A stretch of DNA of 64,000 nt from contig NZ_FTNI01000022.1 of NCBI RefSeq assembly GCF_900156315.1, positions 26,751 to 90,750 on the forward strand. The letters are read 5' to 3'. A program made the position numbers and the translations under genes. Below, piece after piece: positions 17,426 through 25,657 of this stretch; the first letter of the stretch is position 1; every line of letters begins with the position of its first letter. The notes beneath the pieces are model-generated. The model saw only the letters and a list, made by a program, of their open reading frames with translations, was not told where the DNA came from and ran no database searches. The stretch is from Microbispora rosea (GTDB lineage: Bacteria; Actinomycetota; Actinomycetes; Streptosporangiales; Streptosporangiaceae).

Positions 17426-18520
17426 ATGTCAACAGATCCGATCCTCGACTGCCCGCTCGACCAGGTCCCGGAGGGTCCGGAGTTCATCGAGGCCGCCATG
17501 CGGTGGCACTTCAGCCCGGAGACCGGCTCGCCGTTCTGGCTGGAGCGGGCGAAGACACTCGGCTTCGACCCGCGTGAGGACGTGCGCACCTTCGAGGACC
17601 TGCGCCGCTTCCCCAACGTGGCCAACGAGCTGCGCGACGTCCGGGTGGAGGACCTCATCCCCCGGGGGTACGGCCCGGACGCGGACGTGATCGGCGTGTA
17701 CGAGAGCGGCGGCACGACAGGGCCGCCCAAGCGCGTCGTGCTGCTGCGCGACTGGCTGGAACGGCTGATGCACCGGACCCAGCAGGGTCTGCAGGAGAGG
17801 GGCTATCCCGAGAGCGGCCACTGGCTGGCGCTCGGGCCGACCGGGCCGCACGTCTTCGGCGAGCTGGTCCGCTGGCAGGCCGCGCGGCGGGGCGGCATCC
17901 GGTTCACGGTCGACATGGATCCCCGGTGGGTGAAGAGGTGCATCGCCGAGGGCCGTGGAGACGAGGCCGAGCGCTACGCCGAGCACCTGATCGACCAGAG
18001 CACCTACATCCTGGAGACCCAGGACGTGCGGGTATTGGTGACCACACCGCCGCTGCTGACACGGCTGGCCCGCAGGAGCGCGCTCGTCGAGCTGATCAAC
18101 GCGAAGGTCGCCGCGATCAGCTGGGGCGGCGCGCACATGGACCCCGACACCCGCTACCTGCTCCGCACCGAGGTCTTCCCGAACGTCAAGCTGTACGGCA
18201 CGTACGGCAGCACGATGATCCTCGGCGGGCTGGCCGAGCGGGTCGTGCCGCCGGAGGAGGACCTCGTCATCTTCGACGCGTTCTCGCCCTACATCATGTT
18301 CTCGGTGGTGGACCAGGAGACCGGCGAGGCCGTCCGGTACGGCGACCGCGGCCAGGTCGTGATGCACCACGTCAGCAAGAGCTTCCTGCTGCCCAACAAC
18401 CTCGAACGCGACCTGGCCACCAGTGTGGCGCCGCCGCCGGGGCAGCTGGGCGACTCCGTCGCCGACGTCGGCCCGCTCCCCACCTTCGAGAACGAGACGG
18501 TCATCGAGGGGGTGTACTGA
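17426..18520 (+). CDS. EhpF-like atypical ANL adenylating enzyme (LuxE/PaaK-like)
   Basis: A 364-residue member of the adenylate-forming superfamily with the phosphate-binding motif ESGGTTGPPK at 93-102 and the later YGSTMI and DRGQVVMHH motifs. It lacks the usual mobile C-terminal domain, as in EhpF of phenazine (griseoluteate) biosynthesis and LuxE. Those proteins activate a carboxylic acid that a partner then reduces. Its stop overlaps the start of the acyl reductase gene (TGATG), so coupling of the pair is near certain. Expected reaction: carboxylate plus ATP to an acyl-adenylate. No phenazine core genes are in the window, so the acid is unknown. Confidence 0.8.
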   Translation: MSTDPILDCPLDQVPEGPEFIEAAMRWHFSPETGSPFWLERAKTLGFDPREDVRTFEDLRRFPNVANELRDVRVEDLIPRGYGPDADVIGVYESGGTTGPPKRVVLLRDWLERLMHRTQQGLQERGYPESGHWLALGPTGPHVFGELVRWQAARRGGIRFTVDMDPRWVKRCIAEGRGDEAERYAEHLIDQSTYILETQDVRVLVTTPPLLTRLARRSALVELINAKVAAISWGGAHMDPDTRYLLRTEVFPNVKLYGTYGSTMILGGLAERVVPPEEDLVIFDAFSPYIMFSVVDQETGEAVRYGDRGQVVMHHVSKSFLLPNNLERDLATSVAPPPGQLGDSVADVGPLPTFENETVIEGVY

Positions 18521-19890
18521 TGGACGAGCTGATCCGGCTCGACGCACTGGGCGCGGGCGGGCCCTACCACAGCCGCAGCCGGTTGACGATCACGGAGCTG
18601 ACCGGGACGCCGGTCGCCGAGCTGAGCCTGGTGCCGCGGCTGTTCGTCCAGCGGACGATGGCGGCCCTGCGCGAGGCACGGACCCTGCCGGCCCACGAGC
18701 GGGCGACGGCACTCGCCCGCTCGGGGCGGCTCTTCGCGACCGGCGTGGTGGACGGCATCCCGGCGGAGGAATACCAGCACATCGTCAGCCGCGTCTCGGG
18801 GATGCCGATCACCGTGGTCCGGTCGGCTACCGCGGGCATCGGGCGGCGGGCAGGAGAGGCGTACCGCACCACCCGGTACGCCCGGCCGCAGGGCGCGGTG
18901 GACGACTGGCGCGACCCGCTCACGCGCAACGGCCAGGCGGTCTGGACGCGGCGCGGCGACGTCTTCGCCGTACACGCCGCGGGCAACCACCCGGGCGTGC
19001 ACACCCTGTGGCTGGAGGCCCTGGCGCTCGGCTACCGGGTCGCGGTGCGCCCCTCGCGGCGCGAGCCGTTTACCCCGCACCGCCTGATCACGGCGCTGCG
19101 GGAGTCGGGGTTCGGCGACGACCAGGTGGTGCTCCTGCCGACCGACTACGCGGTGGCCGACGACGTCATCCGCGACGCCGACCTCGCCATGGTGTACGGC
19201 GGCGAGGAGGTCGTGAACAAGTACGGCAACGACGTCAGGGTGCTGCCGCAGGGCCCGGGACGGTCCAAGATCCTTCTCACCGGGCACGACTGGGAGTCCC
19301 ACCTGGGGACGCTCGTGGACTCGGTCAGCGCCTTCGGAGGGACGGCCTGCGTGAACACGACCGCCGTCTTCGTGGAGGGCGATCCGGCGCCGGTGGCCGA
19401 GGCCGTCGCGGAACGGCTCTCGGCGATCCCGAGCCTGCCGCCGGAGGACGACGGCGCGGTGCTGCCCGTCCAGCCGGTCGCGGACGCGCACGCGATCGAG
19501 AAGTACCTGCTCGACCACGTGAACGGCGCCACGCCCGTGCTCGGCGGCGACGGCGTGGTGGACGACCTGGGCGACGGCAGCGCGGTCCTGCGACCCGCCG
19601 TCTTCCGGGTGGACCGGCCTGACGCGCCCCAGACGGGCATCGAGCTGTCGTTTCCCTGCGTGTGGTTCGCGCCCTGGAGCCGGGCGGACGGCGTCGAACC
19701 GCTGCGGAACACGCTCGTGCTGACAGCGATCACGGATGACGACGGGCTGGTCGACCACCTGGTGGAGGATCCGTCGATCAGGAACGTCTACCTGGGCGAC
19801 ACCCCCACGTATCTGATGCCGCCGTGGGTTCCGCACGACTCCTACCTCGGCGAGTTCCTCATGCGCACAAAAGGTGTCATACGCACTTAA
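18520..19890 (+). CDS. EhpG/LuxC-like acyl reductase (aldehyde dehydrogenase fold)
   Basis: A 456-residue NAD(P)H-dependent reductase of the LuxC/acyl-CoA reductase type. The nucleophilic Cys is at about residue 277 in FGGTACVNT, and the cofactor region VHAAGNHPGVHTLW lies near 151-164. It starts with ATG at 18520, sharing a base with the preceding TGA, behind a GAGGGGG ribosome site. Together with the adenylating enzyme it should turn an activated carboxylate into an aldehyde, as LuxE-LuxC and EhpF-EhpG do. The membrane-anchored hydrolase follows 32 bases later and may belong to the same transcript. Confidence 0.8.
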   Translation: MDELIRLDALGAGGPYHSRSRLTITELTGTPVAELSLVPRLFVQRTMAALREARTLPAHERATALARSGRLFATGVVDGIPAEEYQHIVSRVSGMPITVVRSATAGIGRRAGEAYRTTRYARPQGAVDDWRDPLTRNGQAVWTRRGDVFAVHAAGNHPGVHTLWLEALALGYRVAVRPSRREPFTPHRLITALRESGFGDDQVVLLPTDYAVADDVIRDADLAMVYGGEEVVNKYGNDVRVLPQGPGRSKILLTGHDWESHLGTLVDSVSAFGGTACVNTTAVFVEGDPAPVAEAVAERLSAIPSLPPEDDGAVLPVQPVADAHAIEKYLLDHVNGATPVLGGDGVVDDLGDGSAVLRPAVFRVDRPDAPQTGIELSFPCVWFAPWSRADGVEPLRNTLVLTAITDDDGLVDHLVEDPSIRNVYLGDTPTYLMPPWVPHDSYLGEFLMRTKGVIRT

Positions 19891-19922
19891 CCAACCGATA
19901 AAGGCCCAGTAGATTCTGGGCC

Positions 19923-21038
19923 ATGCGCAAGACGAGACGGTGGCGGCGCCGCCTGCTGCAGGCGCTCGCCGTCGTCGTGGTGCTCGCGGTGGCCGCCGTC
20001 GGCGGCGCGGGCTGGTACTACTCCGGCCTGGTCATCGACCCCGTCCACACCTCCGGCTATCCCCTGGAGGTGACGGCCGTCAGCGGCGACCAGGTCACGA
20101 TCAAGGGCGGCGCCGACACGGCCGCCCCCGGCACGTACGGCCTGACCTGGGCGGACGGCAACGCGCTGCTGGGCCAGGTGATCGCGAGCGGAGCCGGCAC
20201 GGTGACCAGGAAGGTCACCGAGGTCGTCCACGGCGAGCTGCGTCCCGGCGTGCACGCCTACCTCGACCGATGGATGTGGGGCCACGCGACCCCGGCCGCC
20301 GCCGGCGTGCCGTACACGGACGTGAAGGTCCCCTCACCGCTCGGCGACTTCCCCGGCTGGCGGACCGAGGGCACCTCGGCGACCTGGGTGATCGCCGTAC
20401 ACGGCCGCAACGGCGGCCCTGGGGAGGCCCTGCGCGTGCTGCCGGTTTTCCACAGCCTGGGGATGCCGGTGCTGGGCATCACCTACCGCAACGACGAGGG
20501 CGCCCCCGCGAGCTCGGACGGCAAGCTCCACCTCGGCGCCACCGAATGGCAGGACGTCGCGGCGGCCATCACGTACGCCAGGCAGCAGGGCGCGACCGGC
20601 ATCGTCCTGTACGGCTGGTCGATGGGCGGGGGCATCGTGCCGATGACCGTGCGCAACCTGCCCGGCGAACCCATCAAGGCCATGATCCTCGACAGCCCGG
20701 TCATCGACTGGCGGGCGCCGATCGCCCTCGGAGCCGAGCAGATGGGCGTGCCCGGCTTCCTCGTGTCGGTGGGCGAATGGGTCATCGCGCGGCGCACCGG
20801 CGTGTCCTTCGACGACGTCGACCACCTGCGGCACGCCCGGGAGTTCACGATCCCCACGCTGGTCTTCGTGGACGACGACGACGCGACCGTGCCGGTCGGT
20901 CCGGCGCTGCGGTTCGCCGAGGCCCGCCCCGACATCGTCAGGCTCGTACGGACGAGCGGAGGCGGGCACACGGGCTCCTGGAACGCGGACCCCGGGCGCT
21001 ACGAGCGGGAGTTGAAGGAGTTCGTCTCGTCCCTGTGA
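19923..21038 (+). CDS. Membrane-anchored alpha/beta hydrolase
   Basis: A 371-residue protein. An arginine-rich start is followed by one membrane helix (about 12-34), with the hydrolase domain outside. The nucleophile elbow is YGWSMGGG, the acid is in VDDDDATVP and the histidine in SGGGHTGSW, giving a complete Ser-Asp-His triad. Such proteins are serine peptidases or esterases of the BEM46/ABHD type, with unknown substrate. It sits 32 bases downstream of the acyl reductase in the same direction, so co-transcription is likely. It could also have its own promoter. Confidence 0.87.
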   Translation: MRKTRRWRRRLLQALAVVVVLAVAAVGGAGWYYSGLVIDPVHTSGYPLEVTAVSGDQVTIKGGADTAAPGTYGLTWADGNALLGQVIASGAGTVTRKVTEVVHGELRPGVHAYLDRWMWGHATPAAAGVPYTDVKVPSPLGDFPGWRTEGTSATWVIAVHGRNGGPGEALRVLPVFHSLGMPVLGITYRNDEGAPASSDGKLHLGATEWQDVAAAITYARQQGATGIVLYGWSMGGGIVPMTVRNLPGEPIKAMILDSPVIDWRAPIALGAEQMGVPGFLVSVGEWVIARRTGVSFDDVDHLRHAREFTIPTLVFVDDDDATVPVGPALRFAEARPDIVRLVRTSGGGHTGSWNADPGRYERELKEFVSSL

Positions 21039-21082
21039 CGGGAGCCGGCCCGGGAAGCGCCGGAAGGTCCCGTGACGGTCTG

Positions 21083-21805
21083 TCAGCCCGGGACGACCAC
21101 GGTCATCGAGCTGGCGACCAGGGTGAAGCCGAGCCGTTCGTACACGCGTCTGGCCGGGTTGCCCTCGGACACGGCAAGGCCCAGCCGCTCCCATCCATCC
21201 GCCGCCGCCCTCTCCCGTGCGGCGGCCAGCATGCGGGCCCCGAGGCCGGAGGGCGTGCGGGCGGGGTGCCGGAAGACCTCGACCACCCAGGGACGGCCGT
21301 TGAAGAGCGTGACCAGCACGCCGCCGGCCACCACATCGTCCCGGTCCACGGCGAGCACGCTGCAGGAGAGAAGCTCGCCCGTCACCTTCCCCTCCAGCAA
21401 CGGGGTGAGGACGTCGCGCAACGCGGCGGCGTCGTCCACGGGCCGGTGGTCGGGATGACCCGGCGGATAGGCCGCCCGCCACGCGTCGAACAGCTCTTCC
21501 GCAGGGCGGTCGCAGGGCGTGAACCGGAGGCCGCCGGGGGCGCCGGCCTCGGCGGGCGGCGCCGTACGCAGCTCACAGGTCATCTCGTGGGCGTGCCGCA
21601 TCACGCGGGCGCCGCGCGCGACGAGCGCCTCGCCCAGGTCCACCGGCCCCGCCACCGCCCAGCCCGGCAGCTTCGTCATGATCGCGTCGACCGCCCCCGG
21701 GCCCACGACCTCGACCAGGTCGGCGCACGGCAGCCCGTACCGCTGGTTGTCCACATAACTGACGGCGGGAGCGCCGTCCGCCCCGGTCAGCATCACTCGT
21801 TCCAC
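21083..21805 (-). CDS. GNAT family N-acetyltransferase
   Basis: Acetyl-CoA-dependent acetyltransferase of about 240 residues. The C-terminal GNAT core includes VLAVDRDDVVAGGVLV and the acetyl-CoA loop region HPARTPSGLGARMLAAA, where the Q/RxxGxG/A motif appears as RTPSGLGA. The N-terminal half has no clear catalytic motif and may form a second, inactive GNAT lobe. Possible starts are GTG at 21805 or 21796 and ATG at 21793; the choice is uncertain. It converges on the membrane hydrolase gene with a 44-base gap. Confidence 0.8.
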   Translation of the reverse strand: MERVMLTGADGAPAVSYVDNQRYGLPCADLVEVVGPGAVDAIMTKLPGWAVAGPVDLGEALVARGARVMRHAHEMTCELRTAPPAEAGAPGGLRFTPCDRPAEELFDAWRAAYPPGHPDHRPVDDAAALRDVLTPLLEGKVTGELLSCSVLAVDRDDVVAGGVLVTLFNGRPWVVEVFRHPARTPSGLGARMLAAARERAAADGWERLGLAVSEGNPARRVYERLGFTLVASSMTVVVPG

Positions 21806-22278
21806 AGGAGGGAGGCTCCCCGAGCACGACGAGAGCGGGCAACACCTTTTCCCCCGGCGCACCTCCCCTGCCGGACGCCGAGCCCGGAAAGACCCTCTTC
21901 CTCCGTGGTTGAGCACGGGCTCCGGCGACCGGCTCGGAAAAAGATGGCGTGGCCCGGGAACAACGAGTGCGGAGACATGGTTGGATGAAGCGTGGCCGGT
22001 GTGCAGGTGTCCCCGGGCCTCACCTAATTTGCCTTCGCGGACTACCGTTCGGCTGGAGCCGCGTTGTGCCTTTCGCCGAGAGGCGACCCGGCACCGGCAC
22101 CACACGTGCGGGACCCCGGCAGGAGATCCTCCTGCCGGGGTCCTGGCGTCTACGGGGGCCTCCACGCGCCCCTCGGGGGTGAACCGTTCACCGCCGCAGG
22201 CCGCCTGACCCCCGCGAATATCACCCGCCTTACCCCTTTGCATCCACTTTTGTCGGCTGCGGGTGACAAGATGCGTCC
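21806..22278. other. 473-base divergent gap with structured RNA potential
   Basis: No convincing protein gene is seen between the divergent GNAT and methyltransferase genes. The right half contains short stems, such as TCGCC/GGCGA near 22074-22087, followed by the strong hairpin at 22111-22143. A small rightward RNA ending at that hairpin would fit. The methyltransferase promoter must lie between 22144 and 22278. Confidence 0.35.
22111..22143 (+). terminator. Strong 15-bp perfect hairpin
   Basis: GGACCCCGGCAGGAG (22111-22125) pairs perfectly with 22129-22143 around a 3-base ATC loop. No T-tract follows, which is usual for actinobacterial terminators. It is placed between two divergent genes, where no known transcript ends, which points to an unseen rightward transcript or a leader structure. 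The strand is inferred. Confidence 0.6.
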
Positions 22279-22935
22279 GTGCCTGATTTGGATCCGCAGT
22301 CGATCGCTGCCTACTGGGATGCGGAGGCAGACACCTTCGACGACGAGGCCGACCACGGGCTTCGCGACCTCCGGGTCCGGGCGGCCTGGGCGGGGCGGCT
22401 GCGGTCCTGGATGCCGCGTCCTCCCGCCGACGTCCTCGACCTGGGCTGCGGCACCGGCTCGCTGACGCTGCTGCTGGCCGAGCAGGGACATCGGCCGGTG
22501 GGCGTGGACCTGTCCCCCAGGATGGCCGAGGCGGCCCGGGGCAAGCTCGCCGCCGCGGGCTTCGCCGCGCCCGTCCTCACCGGCGATGCGAGCGACCCGC
22601 CGGCCGCCGCCGGAACCTCCTTCGACGTCGTCCTGGCCCGGCATCTGCTGTGGACCCTGCCCGCCCCGGAGCGCGCGTTGCGCACCTGGATGGGTCTGCT
22701 GCGCCCGCAAGGCCGGCTGATCCTCATCGAGGGCAACTGGCAGGCCTCCGGGGACGGCCCGCCGTACGTGCCGGGCGCCGGCGCCCTGCCCTGGCTGGGC
22801 GGGGTGAGCGCCGGACCTCTCGTCGAGGTGCTGCGGCCGTACGCCGCGAGTGTGGCGGTGGAGCCGCTAACCGACCCGGTGCTGTGGGGCAAGCCCATCC
22901 ACGACGAACGATACGCCGTAATCGCCAACCGCTGA
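22279..22935 (+). CDS. Class I SAM-dependent methyltransferase
   Basis: A 218-residue methyltransferase with the SAM-binding motif VLDLGCGTGSL at 52-62, the acidic end of strand 2 (VGVDLSPRMAEAAR), and the motif FDVVLARHLLWTLPAPERAL for the later strands. The start is GTG at 22279. The organisation fits small-molecule methyltransferases of the Methyltransf_11 type. The substrate is not predictable and neighbours give no pathway. Confidence 0.9.
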   Translation: MPDLDPQSIAAYWDAEADTFDDEADHGLRDLRVRAAWAGRLRSWMPRPPADVLDLGCGTGSLTLLLAEQGHRPVGVDLSPRMAEAARGKLAAAGFAAPVLTGDASDPPAAAGTSFDVVLARHLLWTLPAPERALRTWMGLLRPQGRLILIEGNWQASGDGPPYVPGAGALPWLGGVSAGPLVEVLRPYAASVAVEPLTDPVLWGKPIHDERYAVIANR

Positions 22936-23190
22936 GCTGCGTATTCTGCGGAAAACACGCAATGCCGATTCCGTAAACGTCTCGGCAATTAGTCGAAGCG
23001 CATTGCCGGCGGAATGCGGGGGCAAAACGGAGCCCGGTCATCCGCGTCGTCATCGACAGCCACGCCCAACTGCGCACATGGAATGCCACAGTGAACGGCC
23101 CGGGAGGGGTCAACTTGCCTGGACGGGCTCCCGAGGCGTGTGACAACGATTGAGATACGACCCGATCGCTGATCGGAGAGGAGTATCTCT

Positions 23191-24297
23191 ATGCACGGCA
23201 CTCGATTCTCATTACTGCTGGGTCCGGCAGTCCTGTCCGCAGTCACGCTCTGGCCGGCCATCGCATCGGCCGCCACCGCCGCCCACCCCACCGGCCTCGC
23301 CGCCGCGCTCAGCGCGCCGCGGGCCGAGGAGCCGGGCACCAGCCTCGGCGAACAGTCGGAGGAGGCGGCTCAGGAGAGCGGACGCGCGTACGAGGAGGAG
23401 AGCGGGTACGGGCGGGAGAGCGCCCAGGAGGAGAAGGGCTCGTCGAGCGAGGAGTCGAGCGGCAGCCAGTCGGAGAGCAACCTCGGCTACCAACGCTCGC
23501 GGGCATCGCTGCGCGAGTCGTCACTGCGCTCGTCGTCACTGCGCGAGTCGTCGCTGCGCTCGTCGCTGCTGCGGAGCAGCAATCCGAGGCTCAGCGAGCA
23601 GTCGTCGTACAGCCGTCCGATCAGCTCCACGCGGACGATCACCTACCAGCGCCCGGTCACGCAGACGCGCATGGTGACGGAGAGCCGTCCGGTCACGTTC
23701 ACCCGGCAGGTCACCTTCCAGCGCCCGGTCACCGAGACGCGGACGGTCACCCGGATGCGTCCGGTCACCGAAACGCGCCAGGTGTCCTACCAGCGTCCCG
23801 TGAGCTACACGCGCATGGTCACCGAGAGCCGTCCGGTCACCCGCCAGGAGACCTTCCAGCGGCCCATCACCCAGACGCGGTACGTCACCGAGTCACGTCC
23901 CGTGACGCGGTACGTCACCTACCAGCGTCCCGTGGTGAGCTACGTCACCGAGAGCCGTCCGGTCACCCGCCAGGAGACCTTCCAGCGGCCCGTCACCGAG
24001 ACGCGGTACGTCACCGAGTCACGTCCGGTGACCCGTCAGGAGACCTTCAAGCGTCCGGTCACCGAGACGCGCTTCGTCACGGAAAGCCGTCCGGTCAGCT
24101 ACACCCGGATGGTGCCGGAGACTCACGAGGTGAAGTCCACGCGCTTCGTCACCGAGAGCCGTCCGGTCAGTTACACCCGCATGATGACCTACCAGCGCCC
24201 GATTACCGAGACACGGTACGTCACCGAGTCGCGGCAGGTCACCAGCTACAGCCGGCCCATGATGCACTCCTCCAGCAGCGAGGACTGCGACCCGTGA
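23191..24297 (+). CDS. Secreted hexapeptide-repeat protein (R-x-V-T-x-T/S)
   Basis: A 368-residue exported protein not matched to a named family. A signal peptide ends near residue 28 (WPAIASAATA). Residues 45-98 are Glu/Ser/Gly-rich and acidic. Residues 100-140 are Ser/Arg-rich (RESSLRSSSLRESSLRSS). From about 142 to 357 the chain repeats a 12-residue unit, RPVTETRYVTES, which is two hexapeptides of form R-x-V-T-x-T/S. A 10-residue variant (RPVTRQETFQ) recurs. The alternating pattern suggests long beta strands or a fibre with one Arg per hexamer. The single mature Cys is three residues from the end (EDCDP). GAGGAG precedes the ATG. It stands alone, with a terminator after it. It distantly recalls YTV-type repeats of planctomycete proteins. 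Confidence 0.85.
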   Translation: MHGTRFSLLLGPAVLSAVTLWPAIASAATAAHPTGLAAALSAPRAEEPGTSLGEQSEEAAQESGRAYEEESGYGRESAQEEKGSSSEESSGSQSESNLGYQRSRASLRESSLRSSSLRESSLRSSLLRSSNPRLSEQSSYSRPISSTRTITYQRPVTQTRMVTESRPVTFTRQVTFQRPVTETRTVTRMRPVTETRQVSYQRPVSYTRMVTESRPVTRQETFQRPITQTRYVTESRPVTRYVTYQRPVVSYVTESRPVTRQETFQRPVTETRYVTESRPVTRQETFKRPVTETRFVTESRPVSYTRMVPETHEVKSTRFVTESRPVSYTRMMTYQRPITETRYVTESRQVTSYSRPMMHSSSSEDCDP

Positions 24298-24338
24298 GCC
24301 GGGAAGCGAGGTCCTGACAGCCAGTAGGGCCACGAAGG

Positions 24339-24362
24339 GGCACGGGCGTTCCCGCCCGTGCC
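24339..24362 (+). terminator. Rho-independent terminator-like hairpin after the repeat protein
   Basis: GGCACGGGCG and CGCCCGTGCC form a perfect 10-bp stem with a TTCC loop. It sits 42 bases after the stop of the hexapeptide-repeat gene and 21 bases from the stop of the convergent FtsX-domain gene, so it may serve both. Confidence 0.75.
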
Positions 24363-24383
24363 TCTGTCGTCGTCCGTACCTGC

Positions 24384-25019
24384 TCAACGTCCCCTGTCCG
24401 GGAAGTTGCATTGTTTCTGGACTTCCGCCGCCCGGGTCAGGTTGTCCCTCAGGCACCCTTCGTCGACAACGTTGGACACCCCGGGCAGGTCGCTCGCCGC
24501 CCTGGCCGCGGCCTGGGGGTCGGCGCCGGGGACGAGCTTCAGGCGGAAGGACTCCGGCATGTCCTCGGCCGTGGTCGCCTTCAGCAGCCTGGAGTTCGTC
24601 TCGCTTCTGCGGAAGTTCTCGAACGCCGTCCGCCGGTCCTCGAACGTCACGGTCTTCACGTCGCGGCGGGCCCGGAGCACCCGGCTGATGTTCTCCTTCT
24701 CCCAGGCGGTGGCCGCGCCGCCTCTGCAGCCCTCGAAGGGGGAGGGATCCGTACAGAGGAAGACCGAGACGTCGGCCCAGCCGGACGAGACCGCCGCGAC
24801 GCCGGCCTCCCGCGCGTCCGGAGAGGGGTCCGGAGACGGCTCTGCCAGCCGTGCCACGCCCACGATCGTGGTCGCCACCGCGAGGGCCGCCGCGGCGATC
24901 GCGAGGCCGCGCGGCCGCGATCCGCGCGGGGCGGGCAGCGCGTGGTCGAGGTCGTCGTCCGGCACCGTACGCGCGCGGGCCGCCATGGCGTCACGCAGCC
25001 GATCCTCGATGGTGCTCAA
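24384..25019 (-). CDS. Membrane protein with FtsX-like extracellular domain, coupled to ECF sigma factor
   Basis: A 211-residue protein: a cytoplasmic segment of about 45 residues, one membrane helix (about 47-67, GLAIAAAALAVATTIVGVA), then an external domain (about 95-200). The domain VSVFLCTDPSPFEGCRG ... PESFRLKL ... LPGVSNVVDEGCL matches the FtsX extracellular domain, which in FtsEX binds cell-wall hydrolases. Here the four-helix permease part of FtsX is absent. The start is a TTG at 25019 that overlaps the sigma-factor TGA, implying translational coupling. In this family of sigma operons the partner is usually an anti-sigma factor, so it may sense the cell wall. The anti-sigma role is inferred. 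Confidence 0.78.
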   Translation of the reverse strand: MSTIEDRLRDAMAARARTVPDDDLDHALPAPRGSRPRGLAIAAAALAVATTIVGVARLAEPSPDPSPDAREAGVAAVSSGWADVSVFLCTDPSPFEGCRGGAATAWEKENISRVLRARRDVKTVTFEDRRTAFENFRRSETNSRLLKATTAEDMPESFRLKLVPGADPQAAARAASDLPGVSNVVDEGCLRDNLTRAAEVQKQCNFPDRGR

Positions 25020-25543
25020 TCGTCTTCTCCCAGTTCGCGAAGGAGTCTGGCCAGGGCCCGTGCGGTCGTGGATCTGACGGTGCTCTGCCCCACCCCCATG
25101 ACCAGGGCGATCTCGGAGTCCGCCAGGTCGAGGTAGTAGCGCAGCACCAGCGCCTCCCGCTGGCGCCGGGGCAGCCGGGCCAGCGCCAGCAGCACCTGCC
25201 TGCGGGATTCGCCGATGAGGACGGCGGTCTCCGCCGAGTCGGCGAGGTCGGTGACCCGCTGCGTGCGCCGCAGCATGACCGCGCGGCGGCGCAGCACCGA
25301 CCGCGACCCGTTGAGCACACAGGTCCGCAGATAGGCGAGCGTCAGATCCGGGGGCCGCCGCCGGCCGTGCAGCCGGGCGAAGACGTCCTGCACCACGTCC
25401 TCGGCCGTCTCCAGGTCGCCGACGAGCAGCACCGCGAGCCGCACCAGGCCGACCCGGTGCTCGCGATACAGAGCCGCCAGGTCGGCCTGGGGAGGAGGCC
25501 CTGGCGGCGCGAGCGCCGTCGGCCATTGGGATTCACGATCCAT
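25016..25543 (-). CDS. SigE-family ECF RNA polymerase sigma factor
   Basis: Alternative sigma factor of 175 residues with region 2 (LYREHRVGLVRLAVLLVGD, ETAEDVVQDVFARL) and region 4 (LPRRQREALVLRYYLDLADSEIALVMGVGQ, seen as LPRRQREALVLRYY and STVRSTTARAL). The layout matches the actinobacterial SigE-family ECF group. The downstream gene overlaps it and encodes a membrane protein with an external FtsX domain. A paralogous pair occurs at 52.4-54.5 kb. Target promoters are unknown. Confidence 0.92.
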   Translation of the reverse strand: MDRESQWPTALAPPGPPPQADLAALYREHRVGLVRLAVLLVGDLETAEDVVQDVFARLHGRRRPPDLTLAYLRTCVLNGSRSVLRRRAVMLRRTQRVTDLADSAETAVLIGESRRQVLLALARLPRRQREALVLRYYLDLADSEIALVMGVGQSTVRSTTARALARLLRELGEDD

Positions 25544-25605
25544 GCAGTGTGAACGCGCACCCCCGCCGATCCGCTGCTCGCGGGTTTCCGGCCCGGCACG
25601 CGTGA

Positions 25606-25637
25606 AGGCCCCTCCGGATGATGGTCCGGAGGGGCCT
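25606..25637 (-). terminator. Terminator hairpin after the DUF4440-like gene
   Basis: AGGCCCCTCCGGA (25606-25618) and TCCGGAGGGGCCT (25625-25637) form a perfect 13-bp stem with a 6-base loop. It lies 21 bases after the stop of the leftward gene at 25658 and before the sigma-factor gene, separating the two transcripts. Confidence 0.8.
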
Positions 25638-25657
25638 CACGACGTCGAGACCTCGCG

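Noticed and set aside
23620..24270. CRISPR-like regular repeat
   Set aside because: The repeats are in frame with no unique spacers and encode the hexapeptide pattern, so they are protein repeats.
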